Translations under genes and position numbers: made by a program
Notes under the pieces: generated by a model
Database searches by the model: none
What the model was told of the DNA's origin: nothing
What the model saw: only the letters and a program-made list of their open reading frames with translations
Assembly (NCBI RefSeq): GCF_024298825.1
Contig: NZ_CP101153.1
Coordinates: 4,126,379 to 4,190,378, forward strand
Length of the DNA: 64,000 bases
Origin: Haloglomus salinum
Lineage (GTDB): Archaea; Halobacteriota; Halobacteria; Halobacteriales; Haloarculaceae
Direction: 5' to 3'
Shown here: positions 1 through 7,957 of the stretch, one piece after another
Position numbering within the stretch: the stretch's first letter is position 1
Layout: each line of letters starts with the position of its first letter

Positions 1-290
1 TCCTCGATGATGTCGAGCAGGCCGCGCTTGTAGTCCGCGACGGAGGGGTCGATGTAGTCCCAGTCGAAGTAGTCGCGTTCGCGGGTGGCCTTGCGCCCCT
101 CGGGGTCCTCGGGAACGAGGTCCGGATTCCCGGTGGCGGCGGCGTTGTCGGCGAAGCAGGATACCATGTTGACCGCCTCGGGTTCCGGCTCGGAGGGTTT
201 GCCGGCGACGGACTTCACCTCGTAGAACCCGACATCGAACTCCGGCCACTCCAGCTCCTCGGCGTTGCGCGTGACGACCCCGTACTCCAT
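1..290 (-). CDS. Conserved hypothetical protein, C-terminus cut by window edge
   Basis: The gene runs off the left edge, so only the first 96 or so residues are visible. The protein begins MEYGVVTRNAEELEWPEFDV and is acidic with many aromatic residues; a Glu/Tyr/Asp/Trp-rich stretch (RERDYFDWDYIDPSVADYKRG) lies near the cut. There is no signal peptide or membrane segment in the visible part. The ATG at 288-290 is the only reasonable start and reads away from a divergent region. I do not recognise the family; the composition is that of a soluble haloarchaeal cytoplasmic protein. Confidence 0.6.
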   Translation of the reverse strand, partial: MEYGVVTRNAEELEWPEFDVGFYEVKSVAGKPSEPEPEAVNMVSCFADNAAATGNPDLVPEDPEGRKATRERDYFDWDYIDPSVADYKRGLLDIIE

Positions 291-380
291 ACCCGTCGGT
301 GGCGGGGGCGGACGGTAAGTAGTGTCGTTCGCCGGCGCGGGCAGGGACCCGGCGCCGGGACCAGTACGGGAGCGTCGGTC

Positions 381-449
381 CTACCGGCGCACGAGGTAGA
401 TAGCGACGACTGCGAGCAGGACCACCGCGGCAAGTACCTTTTTGGACAT
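381..449 (-). CDS. 22-residue single-pass membrane miniprotein
   Basis: A 22-codon ORF too short for most gene callers. It reads MSKKVLAAVVLLAVVAIYLVRR: a short basic N-terminus, about 15 hydrophobic residues and a basic C-terminus. This is the layout of a single transmembrane helix with Lys-Lys and Arg-Arg flanks. The composition is not what random GC-rich acidic-proteome DNA gives, which supports a real gene. It lies between the partial gene at the left edge and the DUF5796-like gene. The function is unknown. It could be a small membrane modulator or a chance ORF. Confidence 0.45.
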   Translation of the reverse strand: MSKKVLAAVVLLAVVAIYLVRR

Positions 450-563
450 ACCTGATGGGTCGTCGGGTCGCGACATAATCCTTGTGGAGGACCCACTCAC
501 CGGGCACGCCGAACTCGTCGGTCGCCCGCGTCCCTTTTCAGGCCGAGCGATGTATCGCCGCCC

Positions 564-1052
564 ATGAGCAGTGCCAACCGGAGCGACGTGCCACCGGAGA
601 CGGTCGGCGTCTCACTCGAACCTGAGGGCGTCGAGGTGACCTACACCGACGGGCGGTCGGTGTTCTACCACGGCGTCCCGGAGCGGGCCGAGGAGCGGGT
701 CGTCTCCGCCCCCGGCAAGGAGGTCCACGTCCTCGTCACCGACCCGACGGAGACGGAGGGCGTCATCGTGTACGTCAACGACCGGAAGACCGACGACGAG
801 ATCCTCGAGTCGACCGGCGTGGGGCGGGTCATCCTCGAACGCGGCGAGACCGACTCCATCTTCCCGGGCGTCGAGGCCACCAACAAGGGCTACCGTGTCG
901 AGGTGGCGGCCGACCCCGAACAGGCCCGCGGCCGCGTGTTCGTCTTCGTCGAGGACGAACTCTCCGAGCAGGCCTACGAGATCGTCGCCCCCGAGGAGGA
1001 CGCCGATGGTGCCGACGAGTCATCCAGCGATGAGGACGACGGGGCCGCCTGA
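564..1052 (+). CDS. DUF5796-like haloarchaeal protein
   Basis: A 162-residue soluble protein restricted to haloarchaea in my experience. Its core reads like a small beta-rich domain with the conserved stretches VTYTDGRSVFYHGVP, EVHVLVTDPTETEGVIVYVNDR and GVGRVILERGE. It ends in a Ser/Asp/Glu-rich tail from about residue 145. No catalytic motif is evident. The stop codon shares its last base with the ATG of the next gene (TGATG at 1050-1054), so the two are probably translationally coupled. The DUF5796 label is from memory of family members and has not been checked by a search. Confidence 0.75.
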   Translation: MSSANRSDVPPETVGVSLEPEGVEVTYTDGRSVFYHGVPERAEERVVSAPGKEVHVLVTDPTETEGVIVYVNDRKTDDEILESTGVGRVILERGETDSIFPGVEATNKGYRVEVAADPEQARGRVFVFVEDELSEQAYEIVAPEEDADGADESSSDEDDGAA

Positions 1053-1294
1053 TGCCACTCAAGAAACGCTGGGAGCCCCTCGAACGGGGGACCATCGGCA
1101 AGGTCCCGGACCGGTACGGGGTGTACGAGCTCGGCGACGAGGACGGGACGGTCGTCGCCGTCGACTACGGTCCGCTCCGCGACGAACTGAAGGAGATTCT
1201 CGCCTACCGTGACGCCCCGAAGGTCCGCTGGGAGGCCTGTCAGAACCGTGAGCACGCCGAACGGCTGGCCGAGGAGCACCGCGAACGGCTGTGA
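1052..1294 (+). CDS. Small conserved haloarchaeal protein (DUF7508-like)
   Basis: An 80-residue basic-acidic protein starting MPLKKRWEPLERGTIGKVPDRYGVYELGDEDG. The 'PDRYGVYELGD' segment recalls the first strand of GIY-YIG-type folds. No full GIY-YIG active site (Arg and Glu at proper spacing) can be assigned, so nuclease activity is not claimed. It overlaps the stop of the DUF5796-like gene by one base and is likely its operon partner. Downstream is a 420-bp region of hairpins ending in T-runs. The DUF7508 name is tentative. Confidence 0.65.
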   Translation: MPLKKRWEPLERGTIGKVPDRYGVYELGDEDGTVVAVDYGPLRDELKEILAYRDAPKVRWEACQNREHAERLAEEHRERL

Positions 1295-1717
1295 CCGAAG
1301 TCCCCGCGACAGCCCGACGCATTGCGCCAGGGCTGTGAGAAGGGTGACCGAGGCATGGATGAGAAGCACTGTATTACGGTCATAATCAACCATCTGACTA
1401 CATTCAGCCCCTATTCAGAATATATTCGATAAAACCAGGCCTTCGGATGGAAATGGGACGTTAACGGAGACGGGCGCGCCGCTCCGTGACACAGACAACA
1501 GACGCCGCTCCGTGACACGTATACCAGTTCTCGCATCCGCGCGAGCAGGGCGGGACTCCGTCCCGCTTGCAGTCGGACGTAGTCCGACGACGAAGCGAGC
1601 GCGGTTCACCGCCACGGAGGTCGCCGAAGGCGACCGGAGTGGCGGCTTTTTTGGTGCAGATTTTTTGGCCGAGTGGTTCCGCGCCTCCGGCGCAGAACCC
1701 GAACCGGAAAAAGCTCC
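1295..1717. other. Gene-free convergent region with hairpin cluster and direct repeat
   Basis: No credible gene lies here. The first part holds an AT-rich patch around 1405-1435. The 16-bp string cgccgctccgtgacac occurs twice, around 1478-1493 and 1503-1518. A run of perfect inverted repeats with three-base loops follows: 1550-1556/1560-1566, 1572-1578/1582-1588, 1619-1625/1629-1635 and 1681-1685/1689-1693. It separates two convergent transcription units, so termination is the likely main role. Confidence 0.7.
1611..1652 (+). terminator. Hairpin plus T6 terminator of the DUF5796/DUF7508 unit
   Basis: GCCAC at 1611-1615 pairs with GTGGC at 1639-1643, and GGTCGCC at 1619-1625 pairs with GGCGACC at 1629-1635 around a GAA loop. 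A symmetric GGA/GGA internal loop separates the two stems. The stem is followed by GGC and six T at 1647-1652, and a second T6 lies at 1661-1666. This matches an intrinsic-type terminator for rightward transcription. Confidence 0.6.
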
Positions 1718-2617
1718 CTAGAAGATATTCGCCTGCTGGTACACCGAGATGCCGTCGCTGGTGATCTCGTAGGGCTTGGTCTCGCGGGAGTGGTTGGCGT
1801 TCCGGATCTTCTGGATCTCGACGGCCAGGCGGGTCTCTCGGAACTCCGAGCGGACGTACTGGAGGACGAACACGCCGTCGGTGAGGTACTCGATGATGCC
1901 GTGGCGTGAGGCGTAGGGGTTGTTCTGGTCGGCCTCGGAGGTAACCATCGTCGTGACGCCGGCGCTCTTGAGCGCCTTGGTGAAGTCGAACACCTCCGTC
2001 CGGCGGTCGGGCTGGTTGTCGTACATCATCTCGAGCAGTGAGACCGAGTCCAGCACCAGCCGTTCGGCCTCGAACTCGTCGATGAGCCGGGGCAGGTCGC
2101 TCCGGATGGAGGCCAGCGAGTTGGCCATCTCGACCGGGTCGAGGTCGATGATAGCGAGCTGGTCGTTCTCGAGGTACTCGTCGAACCCCCAGCCCTTCTC
2201 GGTTGCCGCCTCGACGATGGCCTCGCGGGACTCCTCGAGGGTGATGTAGACGGTGCGCTCGCCCTCCTCGAGGCCCTTCTGGAGGAACTGGAGGCCGAAC
2301 GTCGTCTTCCCGGTCCCGGCCGAGCCGATGACGACCAGTAGCGACCGCTCCGGGACGCCACCCTGGATCATGTCGTCGAGGCCGGTGATTCCGAGGTCGA
2401 TCCGCGGGATGTCGGACTCGAACTCCTCGTCGAAGCCCGAGGAGCCGCCCCCCTCGAACGCCGAGGCGAAGTCCTCCTCGAACAGTTCGTCGCCCTCACC
2501 CCCTGGAGGACCACCACCCATCCCGCCGCCGCCAGCATCCGGGGCACCGCCCTCGCCGAAGGAGGCGTCCTCGTCGAGTCCGCTCTCGAACCAGTCGTCG
2601 TCCCCCTCGTCGCTCAC
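1718..2617 (-). CDS. KaiC-domain ATPase (RecA superfamily)
   Basis: A 299-residue KaiC-like protein. The first 65 residues are acidic, Gly/Phe-rich and low-complexity. The KaiC core follows: a GITGLDDMIQGGVP entry, Walker A GSAGTGKT at about 98-105, a catalytic EE pair near 128-129 (TLEES) and Walker B RLVLDS at about 186-191. Single-domain archaeal KaiC homologues bind and hydrolyse ATP, and most are thought to be signalling or regulatory; the partner here is unknown. The GTG start at 2617 is preceded by GGAGAGGTG and overlaps the stop of an 11-codon upstream ORF (GTGA). It is divergent from NAD kinase. A T5 run follows the stop at 1708-1712. Confidence 0.85.
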   Translation of the reverse strand: MSDEGDDDWFESGLDEDASFGEGGAPDAGGGGMGGGPPGGEGDELFEEDFASAFEGGGSSGFDEEFESDIPRIDLGITGLDDMIQGGVPERSLLVVIGSAGTGKTTFGLQFLQKGLEEGERTVYITLEESREAIVEAATEKGWGFDEYLENDQLAIIDLDPVEMANSLASIRSDLPRLIDEFEAERLVLDSVSLLEMMYDNQPDRRTEVFDFTKALKSAGVTTMVTSEADQNNPYASRHGIIEYLTDGVFVLQYVRSEFRETRLAVEIQKIRNANHSRETKPYEITSDGISVYQQANIF

Positions 2618-2649
2618 GGCCCCACCTCTCCGTCAGCGCGATCGTTCAT
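2614..2649 (-). CDS. Possible leaderless 11-residue uORF coupled to the KaiC-like gene
   Basis: ATG at 2647-2649 opens MNDRADGEVGP, whose TGA overlaps the GTG start of the KaiC-like gene by four bases (GTGA). A TATA-like GTTAA at about 2675-2682 lies about 28 bases upstream of the ATG, which would make the transcript start at or next to this ATG. Leaderless mRNAs are common in haloarchaea. The uORF would then deliver ribosomes to the KaiC start. The peptide has no recognised motif, and the coding call is an inference from spacing only. Confidence 0.35.
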   Translation of the reverse strand: MNDRADGEVGP

Positions 2650-2674
2650 GCGGTCGGGTTGGATGTGGTAACTG

Positions 2675-2682
2675 ATTAACTT
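2675..2682 (-). promoter_or_regulatory. TATA-like box of the KaiC-like gene
   Basis: On the minus strand the sequence reads AAAGTTAATCAG in an otherwise GC-rich stretch, about 28 bp before the uORF ATG at 2649 and 60 bp before the KaiC GTG. The spacing fits an archaeal TATA box for a transcript beginning near 2650. Confidence 0.45.
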
Positions 2683-2803
2683 TGCCCGCCCAGCGGCCAG
2701 CGGGCCTCGGACTCGACCGCCACCGAGAGCCGCGTCCCGACGACCACCGGCCGCCGGGTCGCTCCCGCGGGGTTCTTGACGGCGGGGGGCGAACGCCCGG
2801 CCG

Positions 2804-3628
2804 ATGCATCTCGGCATCGTGGCGCAGCGCGACAACCCCCGGGCCGTAGAGCTGGCAGAGCGCATCCGGGGTGCGGTTCCGGAGGCGCGCATCGCGCTCG
2901 ACGAGACGACTGCCGAGGCCGTCGAAGAGCCCGACATCGGCGTGCCGGTCGACCGGATGTCGGCCTGCGACCTCGTCGTGAGTATCGGCGGCGACGGGAC
3001 CTTCCTGTTCGCGGCTCGCGGCGCCGACACGACGCCGATGATGGGCGTCAATCTCGGCGAGGTCGGCTTCCTCAACGCCGTTCCACCCGAGGAGGCTGTC
3101 GATGCCGTGCGGGGTGTGGTCTCCGAGATTCGTGGGCGGGGCGAGCCGTCCGTCTACGAACTCCCCCGCGTCGTCGCCGAGAACGACGACTGGGCGCTCT
3201 CGCCGGCACTCAACGAGATCGCGGTGATGGGTCCCCAGCGAGGCCGGGCGAACGGTATCGGCCTCGAGATCCGGGTCGATGGGTCACTGTACGCCGGGAG
3301 CCGGGCCGACGGCGCCCTCGTCGCCACGCCCGCCGGAAGTACGGCGTACAACCTCAGCGAGGACGGCCCGCTGGTCCATCCGGGGACCGACGCGCTCGTC
3401 CTGACGGAGATGTGTGCGCGCTCGCCGATGCCGTCGCTGGTACTGGGGCCCGGCAGCGACGTGACGATCAGGGTCGAGGAGGCCGACCACGCCATCGTCG
3501 TTGCCGACGGGCGGCGCTCCGAGGAGGTGACGCCACCCACGCAGATCGCCGTGCGTCGCGCCGACGAGCCGCTCCGGGTCGCGGGGCCGCCGCTGGATTT
3601 CTTCGCCGCGCTGGGCAAGCTGGACTGA
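2804..3628 (+). CDS. nadK: NAD(+) kinase
   Basis: A 274-residue ATP-NAD kinase making NADP from NAD in the cytoplasm. Visible family motifs are GGDGTF at 62-67 (phosphate-binding, catalytic Asp), NEIAV near 137-141 and the TPAGSTAYNLS motif at 175-185 that contacts NAD. Length matches archaeal NadK. The ATG is the first in frame and directly follows 'cggccg', consistent with leaderless or short-leader translation. It is divergent from the KaiC-like gene. No oddities. Confidence 0.95.
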   Translation: MHLGIVAQRDNPRAVELAERIRGAVPEARIALDETTAEAVEEPDIGVPVDRMSACDLVVSIGGDGTFLFAARGADTTPMMGVNLGEVGFLNAVPPEEAVDAVRGVVSEIRGRGEPSVYELPRVVAENDDWALSPALNEIAVMGPQRGRANGIGLEIRVDGSLYAGSRADGALVATPAGSTAYNLSEDGPLVHPGTDALVLTEMCARSPMPSLVLGPGSDVTIRVEEADHAIVVADGRRSEEVTPPTQIAVRRADEPLRVAGPPLDFFAALGKLD

Positions 3629-3724
3629 CGCGCCGTTCAGCCCGTGGAAACCACCGGACGGTATCGAGATAGCCAGTCTCCGGTGTCGTAAGTGCTAACA
3701 GCGTCGCGGCCCTCCTTCGGCGTA

Positions 3725-4660
3725 ATGAGTGAGCAACTCCCGGACGTGCAGGCCTCGCGTCCGGAGGTGAGCGTCGGCCTGAACCGGGTGGGTGTGACGG
3801 GTGTCGAGAAGCTCGTCAAACTCGACCGCGACGAGCGCCGGCCCATCGTCCTGATGGCGGAGTTCGAGGTGTACGTCGACCTTCCGAAGTGGCGCAAGGG
3901 CATCGACATGAGCCGGAACATGGAGGTCGTCGACGAGATCATCGAGGAGGCGCTGGAAGACCGGCACGTCCGGATCGAGGACCTCTGTGGCGACGTGGCC
4001 GAGCGCCTGCTCGACAAGCACGACTACACCTCCCGCGCAGAGGTGACCATGGACGCCGAGTACGTCCAGCGCGAGGAGACCCCCGAGAGCGACCGCCCGA
4101 CGCAGTTCACCGCCGACATCCACGCCTCCGCCACCGCCAACGGCGGCGGCACCCACGAGGAGGTCGGCACTACGGTGACGGGGATGACGGTCTGTCCCTG
4201 CTCACAGGGGATGAGCGAGGCCCGCGCCCGCGAGACGCTCGCGGACCTCGGCGTCGAGGACGAGGTCGTCGAGTCGTTCCTCGACGAGGTGCCCCAGCCG
4301 GGCCACTCCCAGCGCGGGCACGCCACGCTGAAGGTCCGGAGCAAGGGCTCGCCGGACGTCGACCTCGAGGACCTCATCGACGTGGCCCGTGACTCGATGT
4401 CCGCACGCATCTACAACATGGCCAAGCGCCCGGACGAGGACCACATGACGTACCACTCGCACGCGAACGCGAAGTTCGTCGAGGACTGCGTGCGCTCGCT
4501 CGCCGAGGGAACCGTCGAGCGCTTCGATCTCCCCGACGACGCCATCGTGACGATGAAGCAGTCCAACGACGAGTCCATCCACCAGCACAACGCCCACGCA
4601 GAACGCGTCGCCGAGTTCGGGCAGCTGAAGGACGAGCTGAACGGGAGTCTGGACGACTGA
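3725..4660 (+). CDS. mptA: GTP cyclohydrolase MptA (type IB family)
   Basis: A 311-residue member of the GCYH-IB/MptA (COG1469) family, which opens GTP to a dihydroneopterin phosphate at the start of pterin and folate synthesis and, in haloarchaea, of archaeosine synthesis. The protein has the family N-terminus ([16 protein letters not shown]), the metal- or substrate-binding cysteine motif [14 protein letters not shown] (C157, C159), a HSQRGHATL segment and conserved His residues near the C-terminus ([12 protein letters not shown]). The frame is open 33 bp upstream, but [15 protein letters not shown] is the family-like start. It stands alone between nadK and the convergent methionine adenosyltransferase. 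Confidence 0.93.
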   Translation: MSEQLPDVQASRPEVSVGLNRVGVTGVEKLVKLDRDERRPIVLMAEFEVYVDLPKWRKGIDMSRNMEVVDEIIEEALEDRHVRIEDLCGDVAERLLDKHDYTSRAEVTMDAEYVQREETPESDRPTQFTADIHASATANGGGTHEEVGTTVTGMTVCPCSQGMSEARARETLADLGVEDEVVESFLDEVPQPGHSQRGHATLKVRSKGSPDVDLEDLIDVARDSMSARIYNMAKRPDEDHMTYHSHANAKFVEDCVRSLAEGTVERFDLPDDAIVTMKQSNDESIHQHNAHAERVAEFGQLKDELNGSLDD

Positions 4661-4690
4661 ATCGTCCCCTTTCCTGCAAGAGCGACGACC

Positions 4691-5896
4691 CTAGAACGTC
4701 GTCAGCTCGCCCGCGATGACGCGCTCGGTGATGCTCGTCACGTCGGCGAGTTCGCGGTCGATGATGCGGCTCACCTCGTCCTCGATATCACCGACGGAGA
4801 CGCCGTCCTCGGTGACGAGCGATGCGTCGGCCACGTGGGGGTCGTCGATGGGCTCGCCGATCTGGCTGAGCAGGCGGATGCGGATCTCCCGGATGCCGTC
4901 CACCTCGGCGACGACGCTCTCGGCGATCTGGGTCGAGAGGAGGTTGTAGATCTTGCCGATGTGGTTGACGGGGTTCTTCCCGGAGGTGGCCTCCATGCTC
5001 ATCGAGCGGTTCGGGGTGATGAGACCGTTGGCGCGGTTGCCACGGCCGACGGAACCGTCGTCGCCCTGCTCGGCCGAGGTACCGGTCGTGGTGAGGTAGA
5101 TGGAGCCCTCGTCGTAGTCGTCGGCGGTGTTGACGTGGACGCGGACCTCGCGGTCGGTGATGTCGGCGGCGAGGTCGCTGACGAACTCGCGGATGCCGGC
5201 GACGGCGTCGTCGTAGTCGTCGTAGCCCTCGACGTAGCTGTCGATGATGGCGACCGCGACCGTCACGTCGATGTGGTCGCCCTCACGCTTGCCCATCACC
5301 TTGATGTCGGGGCCGACGACGGGGTGCTCGTCGGCGTAGTGGCCGTTGAGCTGGCGCTCGGTCTCCAGCACGACCTGCTCGGTCTCGGTGAGCGGCGCGT
5401 GGCCCACGCCGAACGAGGTGTCGTTGGCCATCGGAATCCGTCGCCCTTCGTCGTCGAAGACGTCCTGCAGGTCGCCGCTCCCTTCGCCCAGCTTGATGTC
5501 GACGACGACGTCCGTCCCGAAGTCCAGTTCGGGGAAGTTCTCGGCGAGGTACTCGCGGGCAGCCCGGAGCGCGATGGTCTCGGCGGGGATCCGCTGGCCG
5601 TCGTACTTCTTCGTGGCGCGGCCGGTGATGAGGAGATAGATCGGTTCCAGCACCTCGCCACCACCGAAGGTCGGCGCCGCGCTTCCGGCCACGAGCTGCG
5701 TCTCGTCGGTGTTGTAGTGGAGAACCTCACCGAACCGCTCGAGATAGGTCCGTGCCAGCGCTTTCGAGACGGCCTCGGCGATCCCGTCACAGATGGAGTC
5801 GGGATGGCCGAGCCCCTTCCGTTCGACGATCTCCACCTCCTGGTCCTCGACTGCACGGCCCACGACGGGCTCTACGCGGATGTTCCGGTCGGTCAT
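4691..5896 (-). CDS. mat: Archaeal-type methionine adenosyltransferase
   Basis: A 401-residue S-adenosylmethionine synthetase of the archaeal class (COG1812), distinct from bacterial MetK. It makes SAM from methionine and ATP. Family stretches include [20 protein letters not shown] near the N-terminus, [14 protein letters not shown], and the [19 protein letters not shown] block with a following [12 protein letters not shown] motif. An in-frame ATG exists at 5923. It overlaps the TATA element at 5922-5928, so the start [10 protein letters not shown] at 5896 is chosen, giving an almost leaderless mRNA. Confidence 0.95.
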   Translation of the reverse strand: MTDRNIRVEPVVGRAVEDQEVEIVERKGLGHPDSICDGIAEAVSKALARTYLERFGEVLHYNTDETQLVAGSAAPTFGGGEVLEPIYLLITGRATKKYDGQRIPAETIALRAAREYLAENFPELDFGTDVVVDIKLGEGSGDLQDVFDDEGRRIPMANDTSFGVGHAPLTETEQVVLETERQLNGHYADEHPVVGPDIKVMGKREGDHIDVTVAVAIIDSYVEGYDDYDDAVAGIREFVSDLAADITDREVRVHVNTADDYDEGSIYLTTTGTSAEQGDDGSVGRGNRANGLITPNRSMSMEATSGKNPVNHIGKIYNLLSTQIAESVVAEVDGIREIRIRLLSQIGEPIDDPHVADASLVTEDGVSVGDIEDEVSRIIDRELADVTSITERVIAGELTTF

Positions 5897-5921
5897 TACC
5901 AGCAGTTTCGCTGGCGCGGAC

Positions 5922-5928
5922 ATATAAC
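5922..5928 (-). promoter_or_regulatory. TATA box of the methionine adenosyltransferase gene
   Basis: The minus strand reads GTTATATG, centred about 29 bp upstream of the ATG at 5896. This puts the transcription start a few bases before that ATG and rules out the longer in-frame start at 5923. Confidence 0.6.
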
Positions 5929-5986
5929 CTACGGAAACACCAGCATCAGAATTAATAACTGGGGTGCATAAACCGAGCCGCGACCG

Positions 5987-6586
5987 CTATCCGTCGGCGA
6001 GCAGCAGGCCGAGATACGACGTGCGTATCTGCTCGCCCGGGTCGAGCCCGAGGTCAGCCATCACGGCGATGGCCCCCTCACGGGCCGCTTCGACGGCCTC
6101 GGCCTCGGCCTCGGCCTCGACCTCGACGAACTCGCCCAGTCCGTCGACCCGGTCCAGCGTCACCGTGTACCCCTCGTACCGGAAGAATCGGCGGTGCTTC
6201 TCGACGGTGGCCGCCGGCTCGAAGCCCAGCCCCGAGAGGATAGCCATCGCCTCGTCGTCGTCCAGCACCTCGGTCTCGTGTTCCCGGCGGGTCTTCGACT
6301 CGGCCTCGACGAGCGGGCCCTTGTAGGTGAGCTTCGTCACCGTCTCCCCGTCCACGTCGGGCACGGCGCCCCCGCCGCCCTCGTCGCGCTCACCGCCCGC
6401 TCCGCCCTCGGCCGGCCGCTCCCGCCGGAGCCGCAGGGCTTCGTCGGTGCTGGCGAAGTCGCGGTGGGGGGCGTCGTAGTAGGTATCGACCTGCGTGACG
6501 CCACCGGCGTCCGTCGCCTCCACCTCGGCCAGTCGCTCCCGGACTCGGTCGTGGTCGGCCCGGACCTTGAGTTCGACCTCGTACAT
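5987..6586 (-). CDS. CYTH-domain protein (class IV adenylate cyclase / CyaB-like)
   Basis: A 199-residue CYTH fold protein. It starts MYEVELKVRAD, the ExExK-type signature that lines the triphosphate tunnel, followed by VDTYYDAPHRDFASTDEALRLRRE and, after a short Gly/Glu insertion, KLTYKGPLVEAESKTRREHE. C-terminal motifs VTLDRVDGLGEFVEVEAEAE are also typical. Family members are class IV adenylate cyclases or tripolyphosphatases; archaeal ones have mostly unproven activity. The frame stays open far upstream, but the motif fixes the start. A Glu-Ala repeat (VEAEAEAEAVEAA) lies near the C-terminus. Divergent from the FKBP gene. Confidence 0.88.
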   Translation of the reverse strand: MYEVELKVRADHDRVRERLAEVEATDAGGVTQVDTYYDAPHRDFASTDEALRLRRERPAEGGAGGERDEGGGGAVPDVDGETVTKLTYKGPLVEAESKTRREHETEVLDDDEAMAILSGLGFEPAATVEKHRRFFRYEGYTVTLDRVDGLGEFVEVEAEAEAEAVEAAREGAIAVMADLGLDPGEQIRTSYLGLLLADG

Positions 6587-6704
6587 GGGCGCTGGGAGGC
6601 GGCGCGGTGGCAAAAACACCCGGATGCGACCGCCCCGGTCGCGGAAATGCGGTTTGTAGGCCCGAAACGTGACCGTTAAGGATGCGTCGGGAGTCGGTCG
6701 TGCT

Positions 6705-7700
6705 ATGAGCGAGGAATCCGACGAGGACGTCGAAGAGACAGAAGCGGAGACCGAAGAGGAAGTAGCCGAGCCGGAAGCCGAGTCGGAGGCCGACGAGGAG
6801 GAGCCCGAGGGACTCCAGGACGGGGACTTCGTCCGCATCGACTACACCGCGCGCACGGTCGAGGGCGACCAGCTGGTCGACACCACCGACCCCGAGGTCG
6901 CCGAGGAGGAGGGCGTCGCCGACCAGGGCACCTTCGAGCCCCGCGTCATCGTGCTCGGCGCCGGCCACCTGTTCGAGTCGGTCGAGGACGACATCATCGG
7001 CGGTGAGGCCGGTGACTCCGGGACCGTGACCATCCCCGCCGAGGAAGCTTTCGGCGAGTACGACGAGGAGCGCGTCCGCACCGTCTCGGCCGACAAGATC
7101 GACGAGGACGACCGCTACCCCGGCGCCCGCGTCCAGATCGACGGCGAACAGGGCGTCCTCGAGACCATCGTCGGCGGCCGGGCCCGGGTCGACTTCAACC
7201 ACCCGCTCGCGGGCGAGGAGATCGAGTACGACTACGAGATTCTCGAGGAGGTCACCGACCAGCTCGAGCGGGCACAGGGCCTGTTCGGCATGTTCCTCGA
7301 TATGGAGCTGGAGATGCACCTCGAGACCGACGAGGTCGAGGAGACCCACGTCGAGGAGCCCGACGAGGACGACGAGGACGCAGAGCCCGAGACGGTCACG
7401 GAGACCGTCGAGAAGCTCACCCTCTACGTCGAGTCCAACCCGCAGCTCTCGATGAACCAGCAGTGGATGATGCAGAAGACCCAGATCGCCCAGGAGATCA
7501 TCGAGAAGACGGGCATCGACCGCATCATCGTCCAGGACATCCTCGACGGTTCCGGCGGCATGATGGGCGGCATGGGCGGCATGATGGGCGGCATGGGCGG
7601 CGGCGCCCCCGGCGGCGAGGACGTCGACGAGGCCGACATCGAGGCCGCGCTGGAGGAAGCGGACATCGACGCCGACGAGATCGCCGAAGAGATCGAATAG
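6705..7700 (+). CDS. FKBP-type peptidyl-prolyl cis-trans isomerase, long archaeal form
   Basis: A 331-residue cytoplasmic FKBP/SlyD-type isomerase and chaperone. An acidic N-terminal tail (about 45 residues, mostly Glu/Asp/Ala) precedes the FKBP domain (GDFVRIDYTARTVEGDQLVDTT, then IPAEEAFGEYDEERVRTV). An insert-in-flap segment (GARVQIDGEQGVLETI) and the returning FKBP strand (RVDFNHPLAGEEIEYDYEI) follow. The C-terminal half is a separate alpha/beta region, then a run of MMGGMGG repeats and an acidic amphipathic tail. An in-frame start at 6669 exists; MSEESDEDV at 6705 is preferred. T6 follows the stop within 10 bases. Confidence 0.9.
   Translation: MSEESDEDVEETEAETEEEVAEPEAESEADEEEPEGLQDGDFVRIDYTARTVEGDQLVDTTDPEVAEEEGVADQGTFEPRVIVLGAGHLFESVEDDIIGGEAGDSGTVTIPAEEAFGEYDEERVRTVSADKIDEDDRYPGARVQIDGEQGVLETIVGGRARVDFNHPLAGEEIEYDYEILEEVTDQLERAQGLFGMFLDMELEMHLETDEVEETHVEEPDEDDEDAEPETVTETVEKLTLYVESNPQLSMNQQWMMQKTQIAQEIIEKTGIDRIIVQDILDGSGGMMGGMGGMMGGMGGGAPGGEDVDEADIEAALEEADIDADEIAEEIE
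7555..7612 (+). repeat. In-gene tandem repeat encoding Met-Gly-Gly runs
   Basis: Tandem copies of atgatgggcggc/atgggcggc inside the FKBP gene encode GGMMGGMGGMMGGMGGG. This is a flexible low-complexity hinge before the acidic C-terminal tail. Such DNA is prone to copy-number change between strains. Confidence 0.75.
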
Positions 7701-7802
7701 AGCTTTTTTCCGACTCGGGTGGCCTTCGGCCACCACTCGTCACAAGAAACGTTCACAAAAAGGCCGCGCCTCGCGACGCTCGGCGCGCCGCAGGCGCGCC
7801 GA
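7701..7802 (+). terminator. T6 run followed by two perfect hairpins downstream of the FKBP gene
   Basis: The FKBP stop is followed by AGC and T6 (7704-7709). GGTGGCC at 7718-7724 then pairs with GGCCACC at 7728-7734 around TTC. TCGGCGCGCC at 7780-7789 pairs with GGCGCGCCGA at 7793-7802 around GCA. In archaea the T-run alone can terminate. The hairpins lie after it, as they do on the minus strand after the KaiC-like gene. The rest of the 257-bp convergent gap (to 7957) is AT-richer and has no gene. Confidence 0.5.
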
Positions 7803-7957
7803 TGCTACATACGGTTTCTGCGTCACCGAGCCAAGCCTGTTGTCTGCATCACCGAGCGAATCTCATCCTCAAAACCACTCAGCAAGATTCGCTATTCCTG
7901 TCAAACCTATATCTGCGGAACATACAGAACGAACCACAAATGGCATATATTGGAGTA

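Noticed and set aside
5897..5923. A longer N-terminus (MSAPAKLLV) for methionine adenosyltransferase
   Set aside because: The TATA element overlaps this ATG, so a transcript from it could not include that start. [10 protein letters not shown] is the family start.
6390..7736. A 448-codon minus-strand open frame over the FKBP gene
   Set aside because: It is antisense to a well-supported FKBP gene, is Leu/Gly/Val/Asp-rich with no domain, and follows from the codon bias of the plus strand.
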